A DNA stretch of 64,000 nt. Source: a virus. Location: IMG/VR virus record IMGVR_UViG_3300046170_000446, positions 41,118 to 105,117 of that record. The stretch is one strand, 5' to 3'. Below, piece by piece: positions 7,897-15,545 of the stretch. The translations under genes and the position numbers were made by a program. Positions within the stretch are counted from its first letter, which is position 1. Every line of letters begins with the position of its first letter. Below the pieces are notes generated by a model. That model was not told where the DNA came from. It searched no databases and saw only the letters and a program-made list of their open reading frames with translations.

Positions 7897-8388
7897 ATGG
7901 TAAATAATCCTCCTAAAAAGGAAGGCCACAACAAGATGAAATGTCTAATCAGCGTCTTTAACCAAGAAGGCAAAATCGTATGGGTCTGTAACAGCGAAGT
8001 TGGTAGCCCTGTAAAGAACAATGTTAGCCGTGACCGATGCTGGAAGTACAACTGCAAAGGCCGAAGGCACATACCCCAAAAAGAAATCGACTTACTAACC
8101 GTAGACAGTCCTACGGAGTGTCTAAGTAGGGAGTGTTCAAACAATCTACCTAGCAACAGGAAGAAGTTTTGCTCTACGGAGTGCAGGATCGTTGAAAACC
8201 GCGCTCGCCACAGAGACAAGAACAAAATAAAGCCCCGTAAAAGGCATCTCTTCTGCAATAATATTAAATGCCGAGAAGAGATGCCTAAAGACCGTTTCAA
8301 ATACTGTAGCTTTGAATGTGAGCGCCTAGAGAACGCGAGACGCAAAAGGCAAAAGAGAGAAGACCTCAAGAAAGAAAACAGTCAATGA
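7897..8388 (+). CDS. double Cys-cluster (zinc-finger-like) protein
   Basis: The 163-residue basic protein has two copies of a Cys4 module: CLSRECSN...KKFCSTEC (about residues 69-92) and FCNNIKCREE...KYCSFEC (about 113-134), each followed by a basic helix (ENRARHRDKNK, ENARRKRQKR). This is the layout of a treble-clef-type zinc finger with a nucleic-acid-contacting helix. The first 65 residues have further Cys residues. DNA or RNA binding is inferred. An alternative start is ATG 7936. Confidence 0.7.
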   Translation: MVNNPPKKEGHNKMKCLISVFNQEGKIVWVCNSEVGSPVKNNVSRDRCWKYNCKGRRHIPQKEIDLLTVDSPTECLSRECSNNLPSNRKKFCSTECRIVENRARHRDKNKIKPRKRHLFCNNIKCREEMPKDRFKYCSFECERLENARRKRQKREDLKKENSQ

Positions 8389-8783
8389 GACTTTAAAACG
8401 TAGACCTCTACATCAACATCGCCATTCCCATGCGTGGCTTTACGCACTGAGTATTGAAGAAGTTTCAACCTATTCCATTTGTAAAGAACCTCTTCAGTAG
8501 GCTTTTTCATTTGATACCCTCTCTCGAAGTTGTAAGTGCTCACCTTAACTAACCTTTTAAGACGGTCGTAGTAACACTTGTGTATCTGTGAGTAAGGGAC
8601 GATGTGCTCCATCTCTGTTTTTATGTGCCTTACTTCTTTTACAGGGAAGGTACAACCTTTCGATTTGGGTACAGACCAAACTACAACCTTAGGTTCGTTT
8701 AAGCTGATTTCCGCCAACACAAAAATACTCATTGCTAATGAAAGCATTGAGAGAGCAGAAAATATACCCATTTCCATTTTCAT
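8382..8783 (-). CDS. small membrane-anchored or exported protein
   Basis: The 133-residue protein starts with a hydrophobic segment (GIFSALSMLSLAMSIFVLAE) that is either a signal peptide or an anchor. The rest is basic, with Cys44 and Cys69. Its layout (one N-terminal hydrophobic helix, then a short domain with two Cys) resembles the two genes upstream at 8963 and 9238, and it may be a diverged third member. Its ribosome-binding site TAGGTGG forms the 3' arm of a hairpin (8791-8809). Confidence 0.65.
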   Translation of the reverse strand: MKMEMGIFSALSMLSLAMSIFVLAEISLNEPKVVVWSVPKSKGCTFPVKEVRHIKTEMEHIVPYSQIHKCYYDRLKRLVKVSTYNFERGYQMKKPTEEVLYKWNRLKLLQYSVRKATHGNGDVDVEVYVLKSH

Positions 8784-8790
8784 CGTTCAC

Positions 8791-8809
8791 CACCTAATCG
8801 TTTTAGGTG
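8791..8809 (-). promoter_or_regulatory. hairpin containing the ribosome-binding site of the 8382-8783 gene
   Basis: CACCTAA and TTAGGTG form a perfect 7-bp stem with a 5-nt loop. On the minus-strand mRNA the 3' arm contains the AGGTGG site that lies 7 nt before the start codon, so folding would hide it. Confidence 0.5.
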
Positions 8810-8979
8810 AGCTGTCTTATTTTATCAGAGACAGCTTTATTCTCCACGGCTGATCCCTGAGTAGGCTCAGCCGTCTTTAGAGTCTCTACGATCTCTTTAT
8901 AGAGAGCCTTAGCGAGTTTCTTAGTGTCAGGGTCACAGGGCTCCACTAAGAGCTTATACAGCTTATTCTCGTCCACCAT
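8803..8979 (-). CDS. small protein (58 aa) of unknown function
   Basis: ATG 8979, preceded by AGAGGA, opens a 58-codon frame (MVDENKLYKLLVEPCDPD...) ending in RQLT just before the next gene. It overlaps the end of the upstream gene by 17 nt, as is common here. It is charged and helical-looking. Two further inverted repeats (8810-8817/8829-8836 and 8846-8853/8867-8874) lie inside its 3' half. Confidence 0.55.
   Translation of the reverse strand: MVDENKLYKLLVEPCDPDTKKLAKALYKEIVETLKTAEPTQGSAVENKAVSDKIRQLT
8810..8874. repeat. two consecutive perfect 8-bp inverted repeats
   Basis: AGCTGTCT pairs with AGACAGCT and ACGGCTGA pairs with TCAGCCGT. Together with the hairpin at 8791-8809 they make three hairpins in a row upstream of the 8382-8783 gene, inside and just after a small coding frame. 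Confidence 0.5.
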
Positions 8980-9241
8980 TTGATTTCCTCTTCCGCACGT
9001 TTTCGTAAGTCCTGTCTCTGAGGCTATACCATTGGCGCTTAGTCATCAACTTACTCGCACATCTATTAGAAGAGGGAAAATCTGAAGACTTAATCTCCCC
9101 TATGCCGAAATAGGTAACTTTATCCCCATTCGCGCATAAAGTTACTCGCACCTCCCGCCTTGAGTCCATCAAGTAAAGCACTGTAAAAAATGAAATAACG
9201 ACTACTAGGAAGTTAAGATTATCATTGTTCTTAAACTTCAA
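8963..9241 (-). CDS. single-pass membrane protein, tandem paralogue A
   Basis: The 92 residues have an N-terminal membrane helix (LNFLVVVISFFTVLYLM) and a short domain with VTLCANGD, YFGIG, SSDF, a second Cys, and MTKRQW. The gene upstream shares the same order (VVMCPSE, FIG, FDL, Cys, MTKNEW), so the pair arose by duplication. Two Cys at conserved positions outside the membrane suggest a disulfide and thus a periplasmic domain. Function unknown. The start overlaps the previous stop by 4 nt. Confidence 0.65.
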   Translation of the reverse strand: MKFKNNDNLNFLVVVISFFTVLYLMDSRREVRVTLCANGDKVTYFGIGEIKSSDFPSSNRCASKLMTKRQWYSLRDRTYENVRKRKSNGGRE

Positions 9242-9522
9242 CGGACACCTCTAGGTCTTGGGAAACCTGGATAGGTTTGACCTAAAAGCCTTTTAATCTC
9301 AAACCATTCATTTTTTGTCATAACGTGCTCTTCACATTCAAAGTTTTTCATCTGAGGTAAAGACTTTGTGAGGTCGAAGTAATCTCTCTCTCGCCCGATA
9401 AAATGATAGCCTGCTTCGCTGGGACACATCACGACAGTAATCTCCTGTGTGTAGTAAAAGTATGCTATTAAAGCAGAGACGGAGAGGATTAACACGACTC
9501 CTAAAAGGTTATCTAAGTCCAT
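9238..9522 (-). CDS. single-pass membrane protein, tandem paralogue B
   Basis: The 94 residues have a membrane helix at about residues 6-26 (LLGVVLILSVSALIAYFYY) followed by a domain paralogous to that of the 8963-9241 gene (VVMCPSEAGYHFIG ... C ... MTKNEWFEIKRLL). Superinfection or envelope functions are typical for such small phage membrane proteins, but nothing specific is seen. Confidence 0.65.
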   Translation of the reverse strand: MDLDNLLGVVLILSVSALIAYFYYTQEITVVMCPSEAGYHFIGRERDYFDLTKSLPQMKNFECEEHVMTKNEWFEIKRLLGQTYPGFPRPRGVR

Positions 9523-9558
9523 TTTCTTTTTTCTTTATGCGTATGTGTGTGCAAAGGA

Positions 9559-9631
9559 TGGGCAGTCAGGGATTTGAACCCTGGATCGCTCGTTTATGAG
9601 ACGAGAGCCTTAACCGCTTGGCTAACTGCCC
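9559..9631 (-). tRNA. tRNA-Met (anticodon CAT)
   Basis: A complete cloverleaf can be drawn: acceptor GGGCAGT/ACTGCCC with discriminator A, D-arm GCC/GGC, anticodon stem CTCGT/ACGAG with loop CTCATAA, and T-arm CAGGG-TTCAAAT-CCCTG. CCA is not encoded. CAT could also be the precursor of a lysidine-modified tRNA-Ile. The first 10 nt overlap the 3' end of the upstream coding frame, whose TAG stop lies in the tRNA. Confidence 0.92.
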
Positions 9632-9861
9632 ATAACTGATTTCTCTACACTAGAAGTCTCTAAGAGAGTGTCTACTTTTTCAATTTCTTCAGAGCTGAAG
9701 TATTTAGTCGAGCGCATGACGGCTTCTGTGGTCAACTCTAAAAGCCCGTACTTTGTCTTCAAATACTGACCTCCGACAATCACGCACTCAGTACCTTTAG
9801 GTAAGACTACGTACTCTACGCTACCTTTCTTCCTCAGCGCCACTGCTTCCTTCACCCACAT
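9622..9861 (-). CDS. small protein of unknown function
   Basis: A 79-residue soluble protein. ATG 9861 has GGAGG at good spacing inside the end of the upstream gene (41-nt overlap). The stop TAG is formed by the 5' end of tRNA-Met. Unrecognised; contains a beta-rich segment VEYVVLPKGTECVIVGG. Confidence 0.6.
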   Translation of the reverse strand: MWVKEAVALRKKGSVEYVVLPKGTECVIVGGQYLKTKYGLLELTTEAVMRSTKYFSSEEIEKVDTLLETSSVEKSVMGS

Positions 9862-10225
9862 CTTCTACCTCCTCCAAAAACACATCTAAATCTTCACGAG
9901 ATACGTAAATAGGATAACCCGCTCCTAGAGAGCCCTCGATATTGTAATAGTAATACTCAAGAGCTTCTTCATACGCGGTGTCTTCAGACTCCCCGTAAGT
10001 AGGGTCACTTAGCCAAGACTTAGCGAGTATATCTATTATCCTATCCTTATCGTAGACAGCTACCCTGTACCCATTAACGTGAGACATTCCTACTAGGGCG
10101 CTGTCGTACATTTTTCTTGGTAAAAAAACAACATTATCGCCGTCGTAATCTAATAGCTCAGGGGTGGGGCGCGCGCTCTGAGACTCAGGGGCATTCATCT
10201 TCTTTATGACCTCAAGACACCACAT
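9821..10225 (-). CDS. acidic protein of unknown function
   Basis: A 134-residue acidic protein, pI clearly low, with an acidic tail (DVFLEEVEDVGEGSSGAEEER). The start is supported by AAAGGA. It contains YEEALEYYYYNIEGSLGAGYPIYVSREDLD, an alpha/beta-looking segment. No family recognised. Confidence 0.6.
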   Translation of the reverse strand: MWCLEVIKKMNAPESQSARPTPELLDYDGDNVVFLPRKMYDSALVGMSHVNGYRVAVYDKDRIIDILAKSWLSDPTYGESEDTAYEEALEYYYYNIEGSLGAGYPIYVSREDLDVFLEEVEDVGEGSSGAEEER

Positions 10226-10248
10226 AGTGCTTATCCTTTGCGTAAGAA

Positions 10249-10320
10249 TGGGTCGTCAGGGACTCGAACCCTGAACCAATGGATTAAAAGTCCACTGCTC
10301 TACCATTGAGCTAACAACCC
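10249..10320 (-). tRNA. tRNA-Lys (anticodon TTT)
   Basis: The cloverleaf has acceptor GGGTTGT/ACGACCC (one G-T), D-arm with AGCTCAATGGTAGAGC, anticodon stem GTGGA/TCCAT with loop CTTTTAA, and T-arm CAGGG-TTCGAGT-CCCTG. Discriminator A; CCA is not encoded. It reads AAA/AAG, apt for a genome with very Lys-rich virion proteins. Confidence 0.94.
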
Positions 10321-10365
10321 AAAAGGGCTTTCAGTTAATGCCCTGAAGTGTATCCTGTCAAGACG

Positions 10366-10452
10366 TTACTTTAAAACGTGATAAAGTATCGTGCTTACGG
10401 TCAAGATGTAAAAAAACACGGAGATGTTAGGCAGTATCTGTTCAGCAGGCAT
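10366..10452 (-). CDS. possible 28-residue single-helix membrane peptide
   Basis: A short frame after the 10456 gene encodes MPAEQILPNISVFFYILTVS followed by TILYHVLK. It is almost entirely one hydrophobic helix. GAGGA lies about 10 nt before the ATG. Too short to be certain. Confidence 0.3.
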   Translation of the reverse strand: MPAEQILPNISVFFYILTVSTILYHVLK

Positions 10453-10455
10453 CTC

Positions 10456-10713
10456 TCAATAGTCCTCAAAGCCCTTAGCTTGAAGATTAGACACCTTCAC
10501 GTCTTGAGAAGAAGCGACCTCTGAAAACACCTCTTCGGCGCTCTCCCTTGACTTACACGACAAAGACATTCCGAAAAGAAATTCTTCACCGTTACCGTAA
10601 ACATCAATGAAGCAGGTGTTATTGGGAGTTGTTGTTAAAGTAACCGCTACCTCTGTACACCTCTCACCCCACGCAACGTCCGTAGTAGGAGCGGTCTGCT
10701 TCTTAACTATCAT
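10456..10713 (-). CDS. small protein of unknown function
   Basis: An 85-residue beta-rich protein with three Cys residues (CTEVAVTLTTTPNNTCFIDV, SLSCKS). TAGGAGATCAA precedes the ATG. Overlaps the upstream gene by 11 nt. Not recognised. Confidence 0.6.
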   Translation of the reverse strand: MIVKKQTAPTTDVAWGERCTEVAVTLTTTPNNTCFIDVYGNGEEFLFGMSLSCKSRESAEEVFSEVASSQDVKVSNLQAKGFEDY

Positions 10714-10852
10714 TTGATCTCCTAATTTTCTTTACTACTCGCTCTAAGATTATAACAAGCCTTGAAGACACTCGATGTATTTGAACACCTAACAATACAA
10801 ACCCTGCACTGGATAACATAGCAAAGAGCGCGTCGAGGTCTACACCGTCCAC
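10703..10852 (-). CDS. small protein downstream of tRNA-Arg
   Basis: The open frame extends through the tRNA-Arg gene, so the real start must be downstream of it. GTG 10852, with GGAG 8 nt upstream, gives 49 residues (VDGVDLDALFAMLSSAG...). ATG 10819 is an alternative. It has a hydrophobic middle and a very basic C-terminus (VVKKIRRSND). Confidence 0.45.
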   Translation of the reverse strand: MDGVDLDALFAMLSSAGFVLLGVQIHRVSSRLVIILERVVKKIRRSNDS

Positions 10853-10869
10853 TTTTAGGGCTCCTTTTA

Positions 10870-10941
10870 CGCGCCTGGCAGGGGTCGAACCTGCGACCAA
10901 TGGCTTAGAAGGCCACTGCTCTTCCACTGAGCTACAAACGC
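10870..10941 (-). tRNA. tRNA-Arg (anticodon TCT)
   Basis: Acceptor GCGTTTG/CAGGCGC (two G-T pairs) with discriminator G, D-arm AGCTCAGTGGAAGAGC, anticodon stem GTGGC/GCCAT with loop CTTCTAA, and T-arm GCAGG-TTCGACC-CCTGC. It reads AGA/AGG, codons frequent in this sequence (for example in the accessory genes). Confidence 0.93.
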
Positions 10942-11024
10942 CTAGAGTTAGATTAAAGCACCGCCTTAAGCCATGCTCCGTAAACATCTATACCACCCCG
11001 ACCAAGACCGTCAACCCTAATCGC

Positions 11025-12263
11025 TTAAATCTTACGCACCCTGCCTCTCTTGTCTACAAGGTAAGGCTGATCCTTCAAATAAATCATATCTAGCGTTACG
11101 TCTAAGAAACGATAACCTTGAGTGAAACGATTGTAGGGGAAGCGCCCTCTTACTCGCCCTTTCCTGTAAGGGAAGCCTTTAACCACTCTAAAACAAGCCG
11201 TAACAGCCTCTCCCTCAAGTGGAAGCCCATCCTCTTCACTTACTTTGAGGAACGTGCGAGAAACAACAGGACGGCGACCACTCTTAGTAATCTTAGGCTT
11301 GCCTAAATTGAAGAACCTCAAGCTACCTGGGATCTCTTTAAACGATCCAAAGAGAGTTGGGTTCTTTATCTCAAGACCTTTATGCTTAAGTGAATAGGTG
11401 CTCAGACGGCTTGGGAAACAGAACAGCTTAGAGGGGAGAGCTTTCCGCTGTCTCTTCATATCGCTTAGAAGAGCTTTGTGCTCTCGACTCTTCCTAAAAG
11501 TCTTCCTTTGTAGAGGAGTCATAGGCTTGGTAAGGAACTGTTTTCTGCTCACAGCATCTAGTTTACGGAAGTCACGTAAGCCTTTAAAGAAACACCTAGC
11601 CTTCTCGTAAGAGTAATATCTTGAAGAGAGGTAGGTGGTGTGGGATGCGCAAGAGGGTAGGTATTTGAGAAAATTAAGATCAGAAGAATACCTCGACTCC
11701 TTAAAGACCTGAGCCGACTCAGGGATCGTGAGCTTTATAATACCGCTCTCTTGGTTAATCTCTACTTGTGCGTGCTCAATCCTGTCGGAGATTAAGGTAG
11801 GGAATACGATCTCCCAACGAGCTATCGTAGGTACAGAACGGCTTAAAACCCTCTGTCTAATATCTTTAAAGCTCCCTGCCCGTAAAAGTGGGGTAGACTC
11901 TCCCTCGTATAAGATAGGGACTATTCCGCTTAAGACTTGGAAGTACCTCTCTGCCGTTAAATCTTTAGGCTCTGAGGGTATTTCTTCCCTGTAGGGCTCT
12001 AAGCGCCTCCCGTCTTCGTAAGTGGTAGCCTCTAACCTAACAAATAGATAAACGGAGATCGCCACCCGATTAAGATTACTTGATACCTTAATCTTGTATT
12101 TGACTGTAAAGAGGCGCTCTTCAAAGTAATCCTCGGAAGGTGATTTCTCAGTGATTGAAGGCGGGAGGCTTGGGACATGGATGCGTAAAACCTCAGCAGA
12201 AGCGGTGAGTGTTATTACAGACGCCAGCGCCGTTGTAAGGACTAATCTACAATATGGGGACAA
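11025..12263 (-). CDS. exported protein of unknown function
   Basis: The 412-residue protein begins at a TTG with a perfect AAGGAGG 7 nt upstream. The first about 23 residues form a Sec signal peptide (SPYCRLVLTTALASVITLTASA). The mature part is basic with beta-rich N- and C-terminal parts and an Arg/Lys-rich helical middle (around KPMTPLQRKTFRKSREHK). A periplasmic or surface role is likely. No catalytic motif recognised. Confidence 0.7.
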   Translation of the reverse strand: MSPYCRLVLTTALASVITLTASAEVLRIHVPSLPPSITEKSPSEDYFEERLFTVKYKIKVSSNLNRVAISVYLFVRLEATTYEDGRRLEPYREEIPSEPKDLTAERYFQVLSGIVPILYEGESTPLLRAGSFKDIRQRVLSRSVPTIARWEIVFPTLISDRIEHAQVEINQESGIIKLTIPESAQVFKESRYSSDLNFLKYLPSCASHTTYLSSRYYSYEKARCFFKGLRDFRKLDAVSRKQFLTKPMTPLQRKTFRKSREHKALLSDMKRQRKALPSKLFCFPSRLSTYSLKHKGLEIKNPTLFGSFKEIPGSLRFFNLGKPKITKSGRRPVVSRTFLKVSEEDGLPLEGEAVTACFRVVKGFPYRKGRVRGRFPYNRFTQGYRFLDVTLDMIYLKDQPYLVDKRGRVRKI

Positions 12264-12301
12264 AAGATCCCTCCTTTAAGAAAAATGAAAAGAGCCAGAT
12301 T

Positions 12302-12484
12302 TCACTCAAAAGAAGACACGGCTTGAGCTTGCCCGCCTTTCGTGAGCATCAGGCTTTTGATTTTGCATCTGACCTGCTCAGACCTTAAATCACAGAGGTG
12401 GGCGGAAAAGAAAACAATAAAACCCAAACCTGAGAGCACGCCTGCTCCGCGTATACTGCCCACCGAAGCAGAAAAAAAGCACAC
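12302..12484 (-). CDS. C-terminal part of a two-helix membrane protein (second frame)
   Basis: From GSIRGAGVLSGLGFIVFFSA onward this frame supplies the second membrane helix and a basic tail of the protein started at 12590. Removing one base from the A7 run at 12472-12478 fuses the two into about 95 residues. The frame's own apparent start is a GTG without a ribosome-binding site. Confidence 0.55.
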   Translation of the reverse strand: MCFFSASVGSIRGAGVLSGLGFIVFFSAHLCDLRSEQVRCKIKSLMLTKGGQAQAVSSFE

Positions 12485-12590
12485 CTGAGAGGATTAGCCA
12501 GCCCATAGTCTTCAAGGCTAAGCTAGCTCGATCTGCCTTAATCTTCTCTAACATTAGTAGTCTCAAGTTTTCCACGTATTCGGAGCTCAT
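12390..12590 (-). CDS. N-terminal part of a two-helix membrane protein, frameshifted
   Basis: ATG 12590 (AAGGTAAAG upstream) starts a charged helix followed by the membrane segment MGWLILSGVLFF. In the present sequence the frame then reads an unnatural Arg/Phe-rich end. With one base less in the homopolymer the protein continues SASVGSIRGAGVLSGLGFIV and has two close membrane helices, the shape of a small holin-like or superinfection-immunity protein. Confidence 0.55.
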   Translation of the reverse strand: MSSEYVENLRLLMLEKIKADRASLALKTMGWLILSGVLFFCFGGQYTRSRRALRFGFYCFLFRPPL

Positions 12591-12657
12591 CTATCTTTAC
12601 CTTAATCCTTAAGCGCGTTAGGTTGTCTTAACCTGTAAATATCCGAGGCGACAGAGC

Positions 12658-13635
12658 ATGGTCAATATGATTGAGAAGTCTAACCTTAAAACTTTTTTTT
12701 TGAGACTCGTAAAAAGTAAAGGAGGCTTCGTGTGTCACCACGCGCACCTAGACAAAGCCTACTTGGTGACGCCCTATAACCTCAAACTGTCTCAAAACAG
12801 CCTGCAAGAAAAGTGGAATATCTACAGAGAGCTCAAATTTCGCTATACCGAAAACTCTCTTGTAAGCAGGATGGAGATGGGTATCGCCTCTCTTAAAGAG
12901 CAGGGAGTCACCAAATGCAGAACCTTCATTGACGCAGACCCTATCGTCGGGCTCACACCAATGAAAGTAGCTCAAAAATTGAAGGAAAAACACGCTAAAG
13001 AAGGTTTTGACCTCCAACTCGCCGTACAGCCTTTGGAAGGTGTCGTACAGCCTGAAGCGCGGAGAATATTTACAGAGGCTTGCGAGATAGCCGATGTGGT
13101 AGGTGGACTCCCCGATAGAGACGAGTCTCCCTCTTTACACATGGACATCATTTTATCCATAGCTAAAGAAATGTCGAAACCCGTAGACGTACACGTAGGG
13201 CAAAACAACATTCCGTCAGAGAAGGAGTCCGAGATGGTGGCGGATAAAGTCTCTGAGTATGGTTTAGAAGGTGAGGTTAATCTCGTCCACGCTATTTCTT
13301 TAGCCTGCCAGCAGAAGAGTGATCGGGAGCGCGTGATCTCTAAGATTAGAGACGCGGGTATAGGTGTCATAGTGTGTCCGAGCGCCGCTTTAAGCATGAA
13401 GCAACAGAGCGACCTGACCGCGCCCATCCACAACTCTATAGCTCCCGTGATGGAGTTAATCGAAGGGGGAGTAGACGTAATGTTAGGAGTGGATAACATC
13501 GCTGACTTATTCATGCCTCTAGTCGATGGTGACTTGTGGTTTGAGAGCCGTATCTTAATGGAGGCTATTCGATGTTATGATTTGGAGCTCATCTCAAATA
13601 TTGTGTCTAATCCGCGAGGCTTCTCAACTACGTAG
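12658..13635 (+). CDS. amidohydrolase of the cytosine deaminase type
   Basis: The 325-residue protein has the metal-site layout of the amidohydrolase superfamily: HAHLDKA (HxH, about residues 28-34), DVHVGQ, VHAISL and the C-terminal GVDNIADLFMP. The last is typical of the cytosine deaminase/isopropylammelide amidohydrolase branch. The Glu that normally follows the third metal His in cytosine deaminases is Gln here (HVGQ), so substrate choice may differ. Possible roles are pyrimidine salvage or detoxifying a modified base, alongside the ribonucleotide reductase. It is somewhat shorter than CodA (about 420 residues), mainly at the N-terminus. The start lies 22 nt after TCCGAGGCGA-type sequence and is plausible rather than certain. 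Confidence 0.8.
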   Translation: MVNMIEKSNLKTFFLRLVKSKGGFVCHHAHLDKAYLVTPYNLKLSQNSLQEKWNIYRELKFRYTENSLVSRMEMGIASLKEQGVTKCRTFIDADPIVGLTPMKVAQKLKEKHAKEGFDLQLAVQPLEGVVQPEARRIFTEACEIADVVGGLPDRDESPSLHMDIILSIAKEMSKPVDVHVGQNNIPSEKESEMVADKVSEYGLEGEVNLVHAISLACQQKSDRERVISKIRDAGIGVIVCPSAALSMKQQSDLTAPIHNSIAPVMELIEGGVDVMLGVDNIADLFMPLVDGDLWFESRILMEAIRCYDLELISNIVSNPRGFSTT

Positions 13636-13715
13636 CTCACGTCGAAAAAACGATCAGGTTTTCTCCCTCTATCCTCTAGTTGAAAATACGAGTGAAGGCT
13701 GGAGAGGGTAGGGAC

Positions 13716-14117
13716 ATGAGCATAACTGACTATATCAACTTCTTATACAGAGGATTTATCCACTGCTGTCAAAGAAAAAGCTCTCTTCATGAGAGCTTTA
13801 AGATTATGTGGCTTTTCTTAGACTGTTGGTTTACAGGCCACCTTGAAGACTTCGTAGACGTGTGCTCTGAGAACCTTGTTTTCGGCTTAAAAGACATCAG
13901 ACCGTTACCCAAAGTCGATGACCTTCAGGACTTTGCCATAATTCTATGTTGGAACAGATCTTGTACTCTTTGGTTTTGTCCGAATACAAGATTAACCACT
14001 GTTAAAGAGGGATCAGAGGCGCTAATCCGCCATTGGGAATGGAAGATCGCGAGCGGTGACTTAGAGGTGGTCGAGATAGACCCTCTTATTGTTCAGGATA
14101 TCCTTAACCCTGAATAA
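13716..14117 (+). CDS. protein of unknown function, Cys/Trp-rich
   Basis: ATG 13716 with GGAGAGGG is preferred over a start 36 nt upstream. The 133 residues include six Cys and many aromatic residues (RGFIHCCQRK, WLFLDCWF, AIILCWNRSCTLWFCP). Not recognised. Its end overlaps the convergent gene by 14 nt. Confidence 0.6.
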   Translation: MSITDYINFLYRGFIHCCQRKSSLHESFKIMWLFLDCWFTGHLEDFVDVCSENLVFGLKDIRPLPKVDDLQDFAIILCWNRSCTLWFCPNTRLTTVKEGSEALIRHWEWKIASGDLEVVEIDPLIVQDILNPE

Positions 14118-14346
14118 CCCAATCAGGCTTCTCGCGCTCTCCGAGCTTGACTCCTCGACCCCAAGCGTAACCTTCTTTGAAGGCAACCGCTTTGTCGCTC
14201 AAGTCGCTTTCTTCGTACTTATCTTGCTCACTCAAGGTGTAGCCCCAAATGTAGCCTTGCTGGAAAGCGAGAGGGTCTTTAGAGGGTAGCTCTCCCATGT
14301 TCATGCGGAGTATCTGAGGTGTATTTGACGTTTTCATCATTGGCAT
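14104..14346 (-). CDS. small protein with two GYxWG repeats
   Basis: An 80-residue acidic protein with two copies of AFxxGYxWG (AFQQGYIWG, AFKEGYAWG) about 27 residues apart. It sits 20 nt after recA and may be cotranscribed. GGGAG precedes the ATG. Function unknown. Confidence 0.65.
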   Translation of the reverse strand: MPMMKTSNTPQILRMNMGELPSKDPLAFQQGYIWGYTLSEQDKYEESDLSDKAVAFKEGYAWGRGVKLGEREKPDWVIQG

Positions 14347-14366
14347 GGCGAGTGCTCCCGTTAGTC

Positions 14367-15545
14367 TTAGTCATCCTCTAATCCGTCGAGAATAGACGGA
14401 TCAGCGCCCTCGTCGGGTTCGACCTCTCCGTCTCCAAACTGTTGAGTAAGTAACGGAGAGATGTGACTAAACAAAGTGTCGCTCAAACCTTTCTCATCAA
14501 TCGCAGAGCGGAAAGCCGCGTAACCACAGCATTTGATCTCCTCCCCATCAGGAGTCACCCACGTATACCACGCGCCTTTCTTGCTGATAACATTATAGTT
14601 AGTGCCTACCTCGATGATAGAGCGCACGTCATCAATCCCGCTCCCATGCGAAAGCCAATACTTCATCTCATGGAACACGGATGAGCTGACTTTACACTTA
14701 TCGAGCTTCGCAATGACATTAGTAGCTGTTACTTGCTCCTCAGCCTTACCTAAAAGAGGGTTGAACATCTTCGCCCGCTCTTTACCTGCGACACGTAAGC
14801 CCATACGGACACAAGAATAATACTGCCAAGCCTTACCTCCCTGCACTTCCGTAGTCGGCCCCATACCCATACCACCAATCTTAGAACGGAGTTGAGAGAT
14901 CGCGATGACCGCTGTACCGCTCTTTGTGATAAGGCGCTTGAAGCGAGGGAGGAAGTTAGACCACTTTGAAGCGAGCAAGCCGATGCGACCCTGCTGACCA
15001 ATTTCTTCGTCTTTGGCACGAAACCATTGCTCAGGCACACCCGCGCCTACAGAGTCGATAACAATAAGACTTACACCAGCTTTCGCATAAGCCCACATCA
15101 GGCGGAAACCCTCTTCAAGGGTATCAGGTTGATCAAGGATGAAATGGTTCTCGTCTGCGATAGGGATACCGATAGCCGCCGCATAAGAAGGATCAACCTC
15201 GTTCTCAAAGTCGATATAAGCGCAAGCCTCTCCCATGCGGATTACAGAAGCGCAGGCTTCAAGTGCCGCTGTAGTCTTACCTGCGCCTGGATTGCCGTAA
15301 ACATTAGAGATACGACCGCGAGGCCAACCTGGACATGGAGGCACACCAAACTGATTAGGACGACCGCCGATGAGGTAGTCTAATATTACGCTCCCTGTAG
15401 GGATATGGGGCGCTGGCTCTCTTAAAAGATCGTCGTTGAGAGGTACTTTAGAGTCCTCGTAGTTCTTACCCAACGACTTTTTGAGCCCTTCGCGAGCTTT
15501 TTGGATGGGAGAGATAGGCTTACTTTCTGTCTTCTTTTTTGGCAT
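14367..15545 (-). CDS. recA: RecA-family recombinase
   Basis: Strand-exchange ATPase of 392 residues. Walker A GNPGAGKTT, Walker B LIVIDSVGAG, a RecA-like loop region with ISQLRSKIGGMGMGP...GGKAW and a catalytic Glu region YIDFENEVDP are visible. The N-terminus is basic (MPKKKTESKP) and the C-terminus acidic (SILDGLEDD), like the SSB-type tails of two neighbours. The start TAATG overlaps the ruvC stop, so the genes are translationally coupled. It serves recombination-dependent replication and repair. Confidence 0.93.
   Translation of the reverse strand: MPKKKTESKPISPIQKAREGLKKSLGKNYEDSKVPLNDDLLREPAPHIPTGSVILDYLIGGRPNQFGVPPCPGWPRGRISNVYGNPGAGKTTAALEACASVIRMGEACAYIDFENEVDPSYAAAIGIPIADENHFILDQPDTLEEGFRLMWAYAKAGVSLIVIDSVGAGVPEQWFRAKDEEIGQQGRIGLLASKWSNFLPRFKRLITKSGTAVIAISQLRSKIGGMGMGPTTEVQGGKAWQYYSCVRMGLRVAGKERAKMFNPLLGKAEEQVTATNVIAKLDKCKVSSSVFHEMKYWLSHGSGIDDVRSIIEVGTNYNVISKKGAWYTWVTPDGEEIKCCGYAAFRSAIDEKGLSDTLFSHISPLLTQQFGDGEVEPDEGADPSILDGLEDD

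Noticed and set aside
10853-10987. N-terminal extension of the 10703 gene through tRNA-Arg
   Set aside because: The tRNA cloverleaf is complete, so the upstream codons are non-coding; a GTG after the tRNA is used instead.
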